In this document: positions 35,301-47,103 of the stretch, piece by piece
How positions within the stretch are numbered: the stretch's first letter is position 1
Layout: the number at the start of each line of letters is the position of its first letter
From: Euptelea pleiosperma
Lineage: Eukaryota > Streptophyta > Magnoliopsida > Ranunculales > Eupteleaceae
Reading direction: 5' to 3'
Length of the DNA stretch: 64,000 nt
NCBI GenBank assembly: GCA_035048495.1
Contig: CM068553.1
Coordinates: forward strand, 23,251,190-23,315,189
Notes under the pieces: generated by a model
Database searches by the model: none
Told to the model about the DNA's origin: nothing
The model's input: only the letters and a program-made list of their open reading frames with translations
Made by a program: the position numbers and the translations under genes

Positions 35301-37499
35301 TCTCTCTCTTCTCCTCTTTATCTTTTTCTTCCTTATTTTCTCTCTAATTTCTATTTCTCTCTCTAGGCCATCTATCTTCTCTCTCTACTTAATTTAGGTT
35401 TATTGTTTTATAGATTAATTATCTCATGTTTTAATTGTAAGTTATAGTTGAATTCAAGAAATAAAGTTTATTTTGATTCGAGTTTGACAAAATTCTGTTA
35501 TTTTATGTTCCTTATTGCTCTAATCTGATTAATCCCGAGTGCGGATCGACATCCGACATGAGCCACTGTGCAAAATTGCTCATTTTACAGGTTAAATGTC
35601 TCGGATAAATTAAAAATGTGTTGAGATTAGGGTTTCCGTTACCAACGACGCGAAAAAATCCTACTTTCACTGACCGTGGATCAACAAAGATGCTTCACTG
35701 TGGCTGGTGGTGCTGACGAAGTTGCAGGTGAGAGGAGCTTGTTGGCCGGTTTGCAGCAGGCGGTGATGATGTTTGTGGGCAGACTCGTGAGGAAGAAGAC
35801 ACCAACGTGGAAAGTCGAGCTGCTGGAGGAAACTGTTGTGGGGAGCACGCAGGTTCGCAACCTGAGTTGTAGTCTGATTCTCAATGGAAGGAGTAGGTCG
35901 CCGGCCGACTGTGCACATGTAGGAGAGAAGGGCAGAGACCAGCAGGTGACTGTGGACTGGTGAAGGTGAATGGCTCACCGGCCGGAGTTGCAGACCTGCA
36001 ACTCTAGCAAAAGTAGAAGAAGAAGAAAAAGAAGAAGAAGAAGAAGGAGAAGGAGAAGGAAAAGAAGAAAAAGAAGAACTCTTACTTGCTGGCCGGAGTT
36101 GCAGGAGGCCGCATTAATGGCCGACTTGGTGGACGGTGTTGGAGGTGCAGCAAGGGCACCGTGGTGATGCGACTTGGAGCAGATCTGATCGCTGGCCGTG
36201 AGGTTGTAGACCGTGTGGGAAAGAAGAAGAAGAACACCACCCGTTTGGTGGAGGAAGGTCCGCCGGAGAAGGAGAAGAAGAGGAGGTGGCCGGAGTTCTA
36301 CAACTCCAGCCGAAAAGAAGAAGAAGAAGGGAAGAAGAAGAAGCGGCCAGCCGGAGAAGGGAGAACGTGGGGGGATTGATAGGGGGGAGGAGAGGATGAG
36401 AGGGGAGAGGGATTAGGGTTCAAACGAACCCTTCTCCTTCCCCTTTTAAAGCTCCCTATTTCCTTTAATGGAAATAGGGATTTTTTTGAAAATAAAAAAT
36501 AAGAAAAATAATTTTTTTTTTTTTTTAAAGTAAAACCCTACTTTTCTTTGGGGAATTTCCCCATTTAGTGGACCCCCCATTTTTTAAAATTTAATTGAAA
36601 TTATCTTGAAATTCACGAGGTCCACTAAATGGTCGGACAAAGGGTCGATCATGATGGGCCCGGCTACTGGCCCACATGGAATGATGATGTCCATCGTCTC
36701 ACAAGATGATGTGACAGACAATCTGATGGCGATCGGATGGATGGTGACTTGATTGGGACCCAGATTGGTAGATCGACGGATTTAGAGAGATCCAATGGTC
36801 CGGTGGAAGATCCAACGGTCCAATTGAAGATCCAACGATCAGAAAGCTAAGGGAGATGAGACAGAGCCAATGGACAAGAGTTCTAGGGTTAGGTCAGTAG
36901 ATTCGAGGACCGAGAGATGAAGAGAGAGAGAATAAGGAGAGATAAGAGAGAAAATATCAGAAAATGGAGATAAACGTATTGACAGAGGGTCTGGAACCCT
37001 GGTCTTCACTGTGACCATCCTCACGCTTCTCTAGTAGAGTAGACTATCATTCCTTGTTGACTCATGTGGCTTTAAAGGCTTTGGTCCGTCTCTTGGTCAT
37101 TGGTTCTCCTGCTCTCTTCGTTCTTTGGGTCGGCTTTTTGGTCCTCTTATTCAGCCCATATTTGGCCCGTATCTTCTAGTCATAGCATGTGGGCTCTTTA
37201 AGCTTTGATAATAGGCTTTCCTGATCGATGTGGGCTCGCAAGTCTCTAGAATTGTCCCATCGAGGTTTTCTACGATAGAAGAAGCGCGTAATGAGACTTT
37301 ATCAGAACGACTCAATGTCTAGACTTCCGAAAATGTGTTTAATGCATGCAAATATACCATTTCGTCTAGAAAAGTGTGTTCTACGCAACAAAAGATACTC
37401 TTACGTAGAAAAGTAAATAAATAGAGCATTTTAACGTAGGAGAGTGTGAAAACACTTAGAAGATAACAGTGGAAAATACGTACTTTTAAGCGAATATCA
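32359..37499 (-). mobile_element. Athila-type solo LTR, itself interrupted
   Basis: Plus-strand reading runs from TGAAAGTAGG (32359) to GCGAATATCA (37499), with TSD CCTTC (32354-32358 and 37500-37504). Its own sequence, 32359-33122 plus 35675-37499, is about 2.59 kb. A younger LTR in the opposite orientation splits it. Twin GGTAAG-like donors occur near 32841-32855 (minus strand). Confidence 0.93.
33123..35669 (+). mobile_element. Athila-type solo LTR (2547 bp) inside another solo LTR
   Basis: Starts TGATATTCGC and ends CCTACTTTCA, with TSD CTGAC (33118-33122 and 35670-35674). It contains a perfect-armed hairpin CCGGAGTTGCAG/CTGCAACTCCGG (34618-34642), a GGTAAG donor-like site (35200-35205) and CT-rich tracts. 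Apparent Ser/Pro-rich ORFs are low-complexity. Confidence 0.93.
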
Positions 37500-37809
37500 C
37501 CTTCCAAATTGAGCGTACATGATCTTTAACTGACAAATGGGCAGTTACTCAGATGACTCCTGTCGTCAACCGTCTGGTTCTTGTTGTCTCTGTCTTCTAG
37601 TCTTCAAGTAGTCGGCGAAGTATGCGTACCACGACATCTCCACACGACACTAGTGCTCGTAGGAATGGTTACAAGAATATTTTTATGTCAAACGGAATCT
37701 TTGCCAAATTGAATACGAAAATATTCCTTACAGATTACACCAAGAACAGACGATTTTTTCAAACCCTTGTCTTCAAAGAGTGAAAGAGGAGAAGATAAGG
37801 GAGAATAAA

Positions 37810-40141
37810 TGATATTCGCTCAAAGTGCTTATTTTAAGCAATTATCCTTTTACTGTTATCGCACTCTCCTACATAAAACTGCTCTAATTATCCACTTTTC
37901 TACGTAAGAGTCTCTTCTGTTACATAGAACACACTTTTCTGGACGAAATGGTATATTTGTATGCATTAAACACATTTTCGGAAGTCTAGATATAAAGCCA
38001 TTCTGATTACGCGCTTCTTTTATCGCAGGAAACCCCGATTGGATGATTTTTGAGACTTGCGGGCCCACATCGATCATAGAAGCCTAATATCAAAGCATAA
38101 AGAGCCAACAAGATGTAACAAGAAGATGCAGGCCAAGTACGGGTCATGTCAGAGATCTTAGAGCTGGACCAAAAACCAAGAGAGAGGAAAAGCTGAAAAC
38201 CAAGAGACGGGCCAAAGTGATTCAAAGCCGCACCAAATGACATAAAAAGATGACTTACGTAATTGGTGAAGCCTACTAAAGTCTATGTTGAAGATCAGGG
38301 TACAAGACCCTCTGCCAGCTATCATCTCTATAGTTTGTAGAATTTTCTCTCTCCTCTCTCCTTATTCTCTCTCTCTTCATCTCCCTATACCTCACCACTA
38401 GATCCTCAAATCTACTGACCTGACCCCAGAACCCCTACCTGTTGGCTCTGTCTCATCTCCCTTAGTTTTCTGACCGTTGGATCTTCCACCAGACCATTGG
38501 ATCTCTCTAGATCCGCCGGTCCACCAATCTGGGTCCCAATCTAATCATCATCCATTTGATCGTCAGCAAATCATCTGTCACATCATATTATGAGACGATG
38601 GACCTCATTATTTGAGGTGGGCCAACAGCCGGACCCATCATCATTGACCCACTGCCTGGCCATTTAGTGGACCCCGTGATTTTAAAATATTTTTAATTCA
38701 TTTTTTTTTTAAAATGGGAGGGTCCACTAAATGGGGAAATCCCCCAAAGAAAGAAAAGAAATTTAAAAAAAAAAATATTTAATTCAAAAAATCCCATTTT
38801 CCATTAAAGGAAAGTGGAAGGTCTTATAAAGGAGAGGAGAAGGGTTTGTTGGAACCCTAATCCCCCTCCCATCTCTTCCTCTCCTTCCCCAAACCCCCCC
38901 TCCACATTTTTCCGCTTCTCTTTCTCCATATTTTTTCTTATTCTTTTCTTCTTCTTCTCTACTGCCCCCACCGAAGTTGCAGCCTGCAACTCCGGTCGCC
39001 TTCATCTTCTCATCCTTCGCCATGGACCAGCACATCCTGTGCACCTCCGCCACGACCTGCACACTGATCGACAACCACACTCTGCCACCACGCCGGACTG
39101 AACCAGCACTGCCTCCTCCTTCTCCAGTTGCCGGCGCGCCTTCCTCCTCATGCCTGCTGCCCTCCCTTCATAGTTTCCACCATCAACAACCACCGCCCAT
39201 TTCTTCTTCTTCTTCTTCTTCTTCTTCTTCGTCTTTCTTCATTCTCCCCAAACGTTGTCCACCTCCCTCCCTACTGCTACGTTCAGCACGAAATCACCAC
39301 CGCCCACTTCTTCTTCTTCTTCTTCATCGCCACCCCCTCCTTCTTCCTGGCAAACCGGCAAGGTGGTTCAGTTGGACTCCATTAAATCTTCACGGACTGC
39401 CCTCCACAGCAATGTCTTCCCCATCTCTGTCTACAATGGGTCACGGCATGGCTCATCCTTGGCTGTGACCAGCTTGAGATCCACCTCTTAACATGGCCGA
39501 GCTCCTCCCTCAATGGACGATCGCCGATCCTTCTCCCAACGGTAAGTGGTATGTCTTTTCTCTCTCTAACCTTTTCCTCTCTTTTTCCCTCTTTAGCTCT
39601 TTATCTCTCACTTCCTCTCTATACCTATCTACTCTCTCTCTCTTACCATCTCTTTTTTCTCTATTTCTCTCTCTAGGTTTCCCTATCTTCTCTACATTCT
39701 TTCTCTCTAAAACTCTCTCTTCTCTCTCTAATCTTCTTTCTCTTTCTACATCTTCTTTTACGGCTTTATAGTTAGATCTCACGCTTTTATTTGACTTTAC
39801 TTGGATGTAATGGAATTGATTTTGAATTAATAAGAGTCATATTTTTATGCAAATTTTGTTATTTTCCTATTCGTACTTGACAATTGATCTTCGGAAAAGT
39901 ATTTAGAATCCATGATCCTATCATCACCATTCTCACCCCTACATTGATTTCGTAGCATTTTCTGTAGAAAAATCTATCATTTTATGTGTTTGAATTGCGC
40001 AAGCTAACCCCGAGTGCGGATCGACATCTGACACGAATCCCTATACAAAATCTCCAAATTTTGCAGGAATAATCTTGGATAATTATAAAATGTGTTGGAA
40101 TTAGGGTTTCCAATCCGACGACACGGAAAAACACTACTTTC
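37810..40141 (+). repeat. Element C 5' LTR (2332 bp)
   Basis: TGATATTCGC to CACTACTTTCA. It has a true TATA box (TATAAAGG near 38825), the hairpin CCGAAGTTGCAG/CTGCAACTCCGG (38971-38995), (CTT)n runs near 39200 and 39315, and a GGTAAG donor-like site (39541-39546) followed by CT-rich sequence. It is the most diverged of the plus-strand LTRs in the 38.0-38.6 kb part. Confidence 0.88.
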
Positions 40142-40143
40142 AA

Positions 40144-40163
40144 ATGGCGCCGTTACCGCTCGG
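40144..40163 (+). promoter_or_regulatory. Element C primer binding site
   Basis: TGGCGCCG begins two bases after the 5' LTR end, the same tRNA-Asp-type PBS as Element A, with one base different in the second half. Confidence 0.85.
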
Positions 40164-40732
40164 GTGATTGGAATTGCGAAAAAATGACGTAGATGACAGA
40201 ATCGGAAAGCTGTTAAAGCGGGAAGCTCCACTCGTGGAAACTTTCCTTTCAAACATTTTAGTTATTTTTAGAACTCTTTATTACTATTTTTAATGCCTCG
40301 GATAGCCGAGTGTAACTTGTAATAATTTAAGACACTTTCCCTCTTTTGAATATTTGCTAGATCTTGTTCTAGGGTTTTTTAAAAACCCTAGATTGAATGC
40401 TAATTCAAAAATACCAAAAAAATTAGGATCTTTATTTTCTACTATTTTCAGTTAGATTTTAGGAATTTTGGATTTTGGAAAGTTTCCAGAAATAAAGGGA
40501 TTTACAAATTAGGGTTTCCGTCTTAGGACATTCCAAATTTGGAGAGATTCTATTCTTAGAAATTCTCTTATTATTGGAAAGTCCTAGAATAGAAATATTC
40601 TAATTTTCAAAAGTTCCTTAATTTGGGAAATTTTCAATTTCAATCTGGAGTGCAATCTCGCACAACTTGGAAGGTTTCCAAACCCTAATCTGGAAACAGA
40701 CTAAGCACTTGCGAAATATTCATTGTGTCTTA
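40164..40732 (+). other. Element C leader, first part
   Basis: Homologous to the leaders of A and B ('gctgttaaagcgggaagctcc', 'ttttaatgcctcgga', 'gctagatcttgttctaggg'). AT-rich with repeated 'ggaaa.tttcc' words; no ORF. It continues at 57373 after the inserted LTR. Confidence 0.7.
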
Positions 40733-41417
40733 TGTACTTTCCGTGTCGTTGGTTACAGAAACCCTAGAATCAACATATTTGTAATAGATCCAATTTTTAT
40801 CTTGCAAGATTAAACTATTCTTTGCACAGCGGAAAGTGTCGGATGTCGATCCGCACTCGGGATTAGTTAGCGCAAACTAGAACATAAAATCACGGAATTT
40901 TCTTGAGAATTTGGAGAGGTGAGAATGGTGATCATAGTTATTTTAAAATATGATTTTGACGCTACTAGAGAGAGAGAGTACGATAAACACTAAAGAAATA
41001 CAAGACAAATTAAAAAAAGAAAAATCAACATAACGAATTTATTCATTCATCAAAAGTGTTCACAAACATTAAACAAGAAAATAAATCAAACTAGAAAACC
41101 TATAAAAGATAAAACTAGAGAGAGAAACAAGAGATTTAGAGAGAATAGATACTAAGAATTAGAGAGAGAAACTACGAAGAGAGATGAAGAGAAAAATATG
41201 GGCTAGAGAGAGAAAGTGCCATGGCTTACCTCTTGGCCATGAGATGAGGAATTTGGCTTCGTGAATAGTGCATGTTGGATCGGCCATGGTTGGCCTTGGA
41301 GTTCAGCCAAAGATTGATGATACCCAACCCAAGGGAGGATGTGGATGAGTTGTTTGCCGGCAAGATGTAGACTTTTGGAGAAGAAGGGTGTCGAAAACTT
41401 GCTGATGTGGAGGACGA

Positions 41418-44325
41418 TGATATTCGCTTAAAAGTGTGTATTTTTCACTGTTATCTTCTAAGCGTTTTCACACTCTCCTACGTTAAAATGCTCTATTTAT
41501 CTACTTTTCTACGTAAGAGTCTCTTTTGTTGCGTAGAACACACTTTTCTGGACGAAATGGTATATTTGCATGCATTAAACATATTTTCGGAAGTCTAGAC
41601 ATTGAGTCGTTCTGATAAAGTCTCATTACGTGCTTCTTCTATCGCAGGAAACTCCGATGGGATAATTCTCGAGACTTACGAGCCCACATCGATCAGGAAA
41701 GCCCATTATCAAAGCTTAAAGAGCCCACATGCTATGACTAGAAGATATGGGCCAAATCTGGGCTGAATAAGAGGACCAAAAATGTGGCCTAAAGAACGAA
41801 GAGAGCAGGAGAGCCAATGACCAAGAAACGGACCAAAGCGTTTAAAGCCACTTGAATCAGCTAGGAATGATAGTCTACTCTACTAGAGAAGCGTGAGGAT
41901 GGTCACAGTGAAGACCAGGGTTCCAGACCCTCTGCCAATACTTTTATCTCCATTTTCTGATATTTTCTCTCTCATCTCTCCTTATTCTCTCTCTCTTCAT
42001 CTCTCGGTTCTCGAATCTACTGACCTAACCCCTGAACTCCTGCCATTGGCTCTGTCTCATATTCTTTAGCTTTCTGACCGTCAGATCTTCAATCGGACCG
42101 TTGGATCTTCCACCGGACCGTTGGATCTCTCTAGATCCGTCGATCTACCAATCTGGGTCCCAATCAAGTCACCAACCATCCGATCAACCAAGTGGCCATC
42201 AAATTGATCAATCAATCATCTGATCTCTCCACTCTCAAAATCTAGCCATTCGATCCCCTCGATCTCATCCGCTCATTATCCGATAGGTCGATCACTATCA
42301 TCTCAACCCTTGATCACCACGGCCTATGATCATCCCAATTGCGTGGACCCCACTCGGAGACATTTAGGCTGTGTTTAATTATACGAAATGTTTTCCCACA
42401 AAAATGCATCTGTGATATACCTTATAGGGCTGATTGATAGCAACTAAGAACACATATTTCAATCGTGTGAGAAAATAAAGGTGTATTAGGTGAAAATCAA
42501 TTCTCACCAATTTGGATGAGAAATGAATTTCGGGTTTAGTAGGAAAGATTATCCAGATTTAAGTGGCTTGGTGGGAAAAATTATACAAATTTATACTGGC
42601 TATCTAACAATGGACAGTTGTGTTTTCCTCGAAAAAATGTAATTTTTTCAGTTGGGTATCCAAACGGGGCCTTAGTGTCAAACCATGAGGAAACCATTTG
42701 GATCTCTTCATCCAACGGTTGAGGCAAGAGGAGCCTCACATATTTAAGGAAGAGAGGCCGAAACCTAAAGTCGGTCCTCTCCCCCCCTCTTTCTCTTCCT
42801 TTTCCTCCTCTTCTCCTCCTTATCTTCTTCCTTCCTCTTCCTCTCTTCTTCCAGCGATCTTTCTCCGGCGAGTGAGTGGAGCGCCTCTTCCTCCTCCTCT
42901 TTCTTCTTCCTCTTCTTCTTCTTCTCTTCCTCTTCTTCTTCTTCTTCTTCTTCTCCTGGTTTTTCTTTTCCTTCTTATTCTCTACTGCACGTCCTCCTCC
43001 TTCGCCTTCCACTGGAGTTGCAAAACCTGCAACTCCGGTCGTCATCCCAGCCACTATTCCGATGAACTGGTCTCCTTCGTGCATACTTTGGTAATCACAG
43101 ACCACCACAGCAGCGCCTTGCTCATCTCCTTCCACCACAGCAATGCCTCCCTCCATCTCTAATCTCTCTCCCACGATCCAAGCCGCTGTTGATATCACCA
43201 CCATCAAACCGGAGTTGCGAGTCTGCAACTCCGGTCGGAACCCTTCTCCTCCTTTCCTCTCATCTTTTTTTTCCCGCAGCAAGCTCCAATGGCAAGTCCT
43301 CCTCTTCGGCACGCTATGTTCACCGTTGCCATCCTCACCACCCGTCTATCAACAGAACTACAACCTGCTGCAACTCCGGCCAACACAATTTGAGGTTGGA
43401 ACTTCCATCCTTCAACCTACAGCGTCACCAAACCCAGCCGCTCACAGCAACTCCTCCACCGTGCTGCTCACCTAAAGGCCACGCTGTTGAATACAGCCTA
43501 CTCCAACATCCTTCATCAGCCTGCAACTCATCAAGGCACCTCCTTGTTCAGCCAACCATCTCCTCCACCTGCTGGCCAAACTAGCAACTGAATGGCACAC
43601 CTCCACTACCATTCAGACTTACAGCACCTCCTCTAGCAGGTCTGTCCTCTCACATCCAGCGTGCTCTCTACGCGGGCGGCACTTCAGGTTCTCCACTAAT
43701 CACAGACTCACAAGCCTTGCATCCCCTGCCTCCTTGGACGAGCCCTTCCCCTAATCGATTCGAGAGTCCACCTCACTGCATGCTCTCTCGCTCTCCCTTG
43801 GGACGGTCTCCTCCCTTGGAGATCCCACGGGCAACAACATCACCACTCCTCCTTTGCTACTTTGGTTCCCTTCATCACCATCAACACCACCCCTTGGGCC
43901 AATCAATGGCCTAAGCATCAACTCAGGCCGAGATACGCAATAGGCTGATCCCATATCTCTAAGGTGAGTCTCTCTTCTCTTTTTCCTTCTCTCACCACTT
44001 TCTATCTCTAAGAATTCCCATAACTTTCTCTCTCCACTTCATTTTCTCTCTCTAACTCTCTCTAGAATTTTCTTCCTTAAAATTACTTTTTAGTTTATCT
44101 TATTTTATGTTATTTTCGATTCAAGCATTGTAATAAAACATTTTGATCACTGAATGATGAAGTTTGTTTTTATCTATCATTTCTTGCAATGTTCCGTCAT
44201 TTCATGTACCTGATTATGCTAATCTGACTAATCCCGAGTGCGGATCGACATCCGACACGAACCCCTATGCTAGAATCTCTGAATTTTACAAGAAATCTCG
44301 GATAAATTACAAATATTGTTGAGAT
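41418..44325 (+). repeat. Element B 5' LTR, 3' end truncated
   Basis: Starts TGATATTCGC. It matches the 3' LTR up to 'gttgagat' at 44325, then jumps into leader sequence, losing the last ~48 bases of the LTR, the PBS and the first leader bases. It carries a MITE (42367-42671), a TATA-like ATATTTAAGG near 42740, hairpins GGAGTTGCA...TGCAACTCC (43012-43038 and 43208-43235) and a GGTGAG donor-like site (43963-43968). Confidence 0.88.
42367..42671. mobile_element. Tourist-like (PIF/Harbinger-type) MITE in Element B 5' LTR
   Basis: A 305-bp segment flanked by TTA (42364-42366 and 42672-42674). Its ends form imperfect inverted repeats: GGCTGTGTTTAATTA on the left and GGCCCCGTTTGGATA read from the right. 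A 3-bp TTA duplication and a 'G..GTTTGG' terminus are typical of PIF/Harbinger MITEs. There is no coding capacity. The same insert is at the same place in the 3' LTR. Confidence 0.65.
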
Positions 44326-46059
44326 GCTGAAGCGGAAAGCTGCTCAATTTGGACAGCCCGACCTTTTCGGGAAACTTTCTATTTTTTTGTTTTTAGTGAT
44401 TGTTAGTAGTTTTTAAATTACTATTTTTAATGTCTCGGAAGGCCGAGTGCAATTTGTAATAATTTAGGAATTTTACTGCTTTCCATAAAAATGCTAGATC
44501 TTGTTCTAGGGTTTTTTAGAAACCCTAGATTAAGTAAAAAAATACCAAAAAAAATAATAAAATCAAAATTCGAAAAAATTAGGGTTTTATATTCTGTAGA
44601 TTTTTAGAAATCACCAATCAAGGATTTGCGATTTTTGGAAAGATTCCAAAATCTTGAAACTCTACTTAATTAGGGTTTCCCCTCTTAGAAGTTTCTTTTT
44701 TAGAAGAATTTCTATCTTTAAAAATCTTCCGAATTTAGAAAAGTCTGCAAAAGGAAATACCCCAAATCTAGCAGAATTTCAATTTTGGGAAATTTTCCAA
44801 AATTATAAGGGATTTCGCAATCACATCTTTCGCGGAAGATCTTCACAGTTCGGGAAACTTTCCAATCTAGGTATTTTTCATCTGGGAATTCCTAAATTTT
44901 AACCCATCTCGAACTTGGAAATTAATTCAAAAAAACTTGCCTAAATCCAATACGTGCTCTGTGAACCCTAAAAAGGCAAGGATCTTCCAAATAGAATCCC
45001 AAATACCTAGACCGTGCGATCTAACTTTTCTGCAGGAACACGATCCAGTGTGGGTAGGGAGCAAAAGCTCAAAGAGGTGGAGTCGGGCCCAAGCCCATTA
45101 GGATACCCCTCTCTAACCCACGGAGGCGACCCCATGGCGTGGCCCACGGGAGGTAAGTCCCTATCCTCGCCTTGAGTGCGATACAGAGTAATTTGGGCGA
45201 ATCATTGCCGCATGTCTATTTGTTTTCTAGCAACAACTTATTCGACTTGCGTGGCGTGGCCGTTAATCAATCAACTTTAAGAGAGCAGACCCAGTTCCAA
45301 AATTGAAACTGGTGGGATTTCATCACCCACCTCATCATTCCAACTGATTTGATCCCGAGGCTCCATTTAATTAAAAAGAATCAAGAAGTAGAGCCAATTA
45401 GCCCGGTGTTCAAGGAAAAATCCACACAAAGCGAACCCGCTTAACATCCAATCAAAATAAGACCACGAGCGCGGGTCCCTGTTGTCTAACACACCCATAA
45501 GTCCCTGCTACTCAAGTACACTGAGCTCGACGTGGCATCTTGGACTATTCAGCGGTTAGTTGCGTGTGGACTAGGAACACGCACCAACCCTAGCTTAACC
45601 CGAGGGAACACTCTTCTTATACACTTGACCAATCCGGTTAGTCTGGGACGTACTTAAGACAGCCATTGTGCCGCACATCTGTTTAGGCTTCGGATTGCCT
45701 TGTTGTTGACTAGAGTTAGTACTAAAGGATTCGCTCCGAAGAGTGTAGCCTAGTGAGAACCTCTGAGTGCAAACAATTAGTCCGGCGGCTAAAAGATAAA
45801 CTAGTGGTCCGCCCACTGTCATAATCTACTCTAGCCCCAAAACTAACAAGATAATGCCTAAAATATATCCTGATTGTTTAGAATAGGATTATCTGTGCTT
45901 GGTGTGCATCATTTCGGATCACTACTCCAGTGTCTCCTTTTGGCAACTTTTTGCCAAATCTTAGGCTTGCTTTTTCAAGTAGAAGCCCGGCTAGACCTGT
46001 CCTAACCTTTTACTGACTCGATCTGAGAGTTAGTCCACCGCACCCCTCTATCGCCTCTA
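44326..46059 (+). other. Element B leader (5' UTR)
   Basis: About 1.7 kb, collinear with the Element A leader (read minus, 21.5-19.7 kb). It includes the 'tcggaaggccgagtgcaa' block, a conserved AGGTAAGT splice-donor-like site near 45150, and 'ggcaactttttgccaa' followed by a possible acceptor AG near 45963 shortly before the ORF. No ORF is conserved among the three leaders. Confidence 0.7.
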
Positions 46060-47103
46060 ATGGCAGATGAACGGCCTCTGTATGAGACCTACTACAGTTT
46101 CTGTGAGAATCGAGGTGATCACTCTCAACAATGGTATGACAATTCTGCGTATCATCATGATACTCCAGTCTCGCACACTTCTACAGGGTATGATAATCAC
46201 CGAGATCCGGAGTATAATTCTGTACTCCAAGAGCTTAAAAATTCAGTCTCTGCCCTTTGTGCCGCAGTCCAGCAACCTGTGTACCATTCTCAGTCTGTAG
46301 GATATTACCCTCCTTTCGAGCAAGATGTCTGTACCTTTCCATCTCTAATGCAGACCTCCTATGACAACACTTATTATCCGGATAATAGGAGTCACCATAA
46401 CTTTGGTTGGGAACAGTCTGCCCTCCCGCAGCAACTACCGCAGGATAATTATCCTTCCGGGTTCCATCAACCCAATGGAGAGTATGATTGGCAACACTCG
46501 CAATCCCAATACCCATCATATCCATAGAATGACTATTCTAATCAACAATGGGCCCCTCCGAATTTCTAGAGTCAGCAGCTAGTCCCAGACTCCACTCTGC
46601 CTTACAACTTTCATACCCAGTCGGACTACAATCAAGAGTTGGCACCTCAGCTCCCCTTGGCTGAACTGCCTCCGTTGGCTACTAAACCCTATCTAGAGGA
46701 CCTTCTCTCTCAGTACATTGCCCAGCAACAACAGTATTTCCAAGGTCTAGAGCACCAACAAAAGCAATCTATGGAAAGCTTGGAGCAACGTCTAATTCAA
46801 TTAGAAAATGAGAGAGAGAAAGTCAACTTCACTAGCCCACCAATAGCCTATCCTGAGGAGAATGATATGGCCACTGTCTATAATGAGGAGTCGCACAATT
46901 GGACCAAGTACTAGAATTGCCAGGATAAAATTGAAATTGTTACCACCCCTAGATCAAGCCCGATTATTGAGGAACCAGTGTATCTTTATACGGTGCCTTT
47001 AACAGCACCAAATCTTGAACCTACCTCAGAGCAACCTATTTCTCACTCTACCTCTAATGACCCTGATGTCGATCTCCATGACACTGAGCTGTGTCTCGAT
47101 CGT
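46060..47103 (+). pseudogene. Rearranged gag-like ORF of Element B, first part
   Basis: Starts at ATG 46060 with 'MADERPLYET', matching residues 50-59 of Element A gag ('MAVERPLIET'). It then jumps to the gag region after the capsid core ('GDHSQQW' vs 'GENSQHW'), so the ~190-residue capsid is absent. It continues through 'SVLQELKNSVSAL', a segment lacking the zinc knuckle, 'DVCTF..NRSHHNFGW', a Gln-rich stretch and a coiled coil ('LEHQQKQSMESLEQRL'), into a 'VTTPRS' block. Three in-frame TAG stops (46525, 46567, 46912) interrupt a single frame with no frameshift. The solo LTR at 47104 splits it in frame. Function is unknown; it may be a particle-associated or RNA-packaging scaffold. Confidence 0.8.

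Larger units (their letters stand above)
4638..37732 (-). mobile_element. Copia-1: SIRE-like Ty1/copia retrotransposon, gag-only, heavily nested
   Basis: Complete by structure. TSD GATTA sits at 4633-4637 and 37733-37737. On the minus strand the order is: 5' LTR (28231-37732), PBS complementary to initiator tRNA-Met (28217-28228), broken partial gag (28141-27229), ~1.9 kb noncoding, PPT (25309-25296) and 3' LTR (25295-4638). With later insertions removed, the LTRs are about 1.5 kb and the internal region is only 2.9 kb. No protease, integrase, RT or RNase H is present, so it either moved with help from another element or lost pol by deletion. Both LTRs have been targets for later Athila-type insertions. 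Confidence 0.85.
28231..37732 (-). repeat. Copia-1 5' LTR, interrupted by two Athila-type solo LTRs
   Basis: The LTR proper is 28231-28294, 31201-32358 and 37505-37732 plus one TSD copy of each insert (about 1.47 kb). It begins TAAAATTACACC at 28231 (the expected TG has mutated to TA) and ends TTCCTTACA at 37732. It carries the CCAATCGATTGG array and a TATAAATA box on the minus strand (31862-31869). Confidence 0.85.

Noticed and set aside
42581..43312. 243-codon minus-strand ORF rich in Lys/Arg/Glu
   Set aside because: It is antisense to the CT-rich leader of the Element B LTR; composition comes from (GAA)n, and it crosses the MITE boundary.
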